A DNA stretch of 64,000 nt, from positions 71,965,106-72,029,105 of the forward strand of contig NW_023601104.1 of assembly GCF_014898055.3 (NCBI RefSeq), written 5' to 3'. A program made the translations under genes and the position numbers. This stretch comes from Talpa occidentalis (taxonomy: Eukaryota; Chordata; Mammalia; Eulipotyphla; Talpidae). Of the stretch, positions 62,367-64,000 are shown one piece after another; within the stretch, counting starts at the first letter, position 1, and every line of letters starts with the position of its first letter. The notes beneath the pieces are model-generated. The model searched no databases. It was not told the origin of the DNA and was given only the letters and a program-made list of their open reading frames with translations.

Positions 62367-64000
62367 CTGGGAGGGGAGAAGAGCCCTGAGTGAGGTGCCT
62401 GAGGTTGGAGGGGTCAGTGCAAAATGTGACACGGGGCCAAATGGTTTGACCTTAATTCCAGGGTCCCTCACCCATCCCTGGCAGAGGTGGTTGATGGATC
62501 CATCGCATCCCCTTCCCGGGAGCACTGTGATCCTAGAGCAGCCTTCTGCAACATGGATCCATGTGCCTTTGGGGCTGGGACATTGAGAAGACTTCTCCCA
62601 TTAACTTTCTACACACCGCTTCAAGACACCCCTCATTCAGCCATGTTTTCCTGTGCCAGTGAGCTCCGATTTTAATGCTGAGTTCACAAATACACCCACC
62701 ACATATTCCCTCTGCCTAGAATGGTCTCTCCACTTACCTTACCCCACTCCCTTCATCTAATCTTACTAGTCCTAGGAGTCAGGGTAAAGGGTGCTTCTCC
62801 TGACACCTCACCTAGGTCAAGTCTCTCCTTGTGTGCCTGATGCCCCTGCATTGGCATTTCTTATGTCTCTCTTTGTACCCAACAACTGAAAGTCTGTCTC
62901 TCCTGCAAGATGGCACGCAGGCTCCTTGAGACCAGGGAAGTCCTGTTCATGCCTCCACCCCTCTGAGGCCTGCCTCCTGACACAGACACGTGCAGGCGCA
63001 GTGTTGTAGCTGCTGCCTATTCAGCTCCTATTTGTGGCGGGCCTTTCCTATGCTGATGGTACATAAAGGCATCACTGCCTGCCCTCGGGGAGCTCTTGGT
63101 AAGTAGAGGGCATGATGAGCAAGGAAGCAGAAAGTGTGGCGTATGTGGGGTTAGGCATAATGAAGGCTGGGCTGGGGGCTAGCCACCATGTTTTGCTGTC
63201 TTTCTCACCCCCAGAAGGCAGGCAGGGGATGTCCATCTTCAGACCTGGGAAGCTGACATGATATCCTGCCTCCTCCCCCAAACAAACCACACCCTCCTCC
63301 CCCAGGGACCCCCCCCCCCATAATCAGCATCAGCAGAGGCAGGGTTCTGGGCCATGTGGTACCAGCTCAGGTCAGTGACCTTCTAGCACCTCTGTACAAA
63401 TAAATTCTGGTAACCTGTCCAGTTAGGTTGCGAAGCTTGAACAAAATGCTGGCGAGATGACAGAAGGCTAGAATAGCACAGAGAAAAGGGCAAGCAATGG
63501 GGAAGGGAAGAGAGAGTGAGAAGAGTAGCAGAAAAGACAGAAACAAAGGAAGAACAGAGAGAAGGATGCACATTTGTTCCATTTGGTTTAGTCAACAGTT
63601 TGTGGCAATAGACTTCTGGGCACTTGGTTCAAGATTCCAGCAGAAGCTGACCTGGCAGTGTGGCTGGGCCTGGAGGAGCCCTGGGGAACACATGGGGGTG
63701 GGCCACATGTGGAGCAGACTCAGAGGGGCCCAGCCTAGAGGGAACATCAGTGCTGTGGGAGCAGGCTCAATGTGCTCTCAGCTGAGCCCAGACTGTGGAA
63801 GGGCTGGCTTCTTCAATTATGAAATATCTGATTTAACAACAACAAAAAGAGGAGCCCAGCCAGCAAGGCCTCTAGGGTATAATCCAGGCAGTTTCTGAGA
63901 CTCACAGCATCAAATTCCTTCCTGCAGCATGGCTATTTTAGTGTTAGGAACTCAGATTCTTTACTCACATATTCATTCATTCAGCAAATCTTGACTGTAC
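62367..64000 (-). other. SPTB intron (right edge)
   Basis: I searched for the exon encoding residues 1-49 (with an ARLFERSRIKALA-type end) and did not find it, so this is intron. A C-run lies at about 63308-63318 and an ancient-repeat piece at the very end. Confidence 0.6.

Overview
This is nuclear DNA from a placental mammal. It holds the convergent 3' parts of two neighbouring genes: PLEKHG3, a Rho guanine-nucleotide exchange factor on the + strand at about 1-13.5 kb, and SPTB, erythroid/muscle beta-I spectrin on the - strand at about 15-64 kb. The pairing and orientation are those of human 14q23. Both assignments rest on exon translations that match the human proteins almost residue for residue as I remember them, with canonical splice sites and consistent phases. 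Ancient mammalian repeats (MIR, hAT-Charlie/MER5-like, an L1 3' end) are present. Alu, B1 and B2 are absent, and two copies of one tRNA-derived SINE family look lineage-specific. This suggests a non-primate, non-rodent placental, perhaps laurasiatherian; I cannot name the species.

Layout. 1-1170 is a PLEKHG3 intron. Fifteen PLEKHG3 coding exons follow (1171-12880/12924): the C-terminal part of the DH domain, the PH domain, an acidic low-complexity exon, and a long serine-rich tail. The last exon carries an apparent frameshift near 12,740 that replaces the conserved C-terminus. 13.0-15.0 kb is the 3' UTR and the tail-to-tail interval. It contains + strand exon-like signals, among them an open frame with a signal-peptide-like start, that belong to neither annotated gene. 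SPTB is read from high to low coordinates. Thirty exons (62366 down to 31071) encode residues 50-2137 of the erythroid sigma-1 form: two CH domains, 17 spectrin repeats and the short erythroid tail. An alternative donor inside the last sigma-1 exon (31140), a 10.3-kb intron and four more exons (20786 to 17740) build the muscle/brain sigma-2 form with a PH domain. If the missing first coding exon is like the human one, the sigma-1 length is exactly 2137 residues. Residues 1-49 and the promoter lie beyond the right edge.

The two genes are functionally separate but both concern the cortical actin skeleton. PLEKHG3 activates Rho-family GTPases at actin-rich fronts. Beta-I spectrin links short actin filaments, ankyrin and alpha-spectrin into the membrane skeleton. 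No bacterial-type system, CRISPR array or intact virus is present. The points most worth following up are the PLEKHG3 frameshift, two consecutive GC-AG introns in SPTB, the unattributed + strand exon-like cluster at 13.9-16.1 kb, and a compact CCAAT/TATA/ORF/AATAAA unit at 22.6-23.0 kb.
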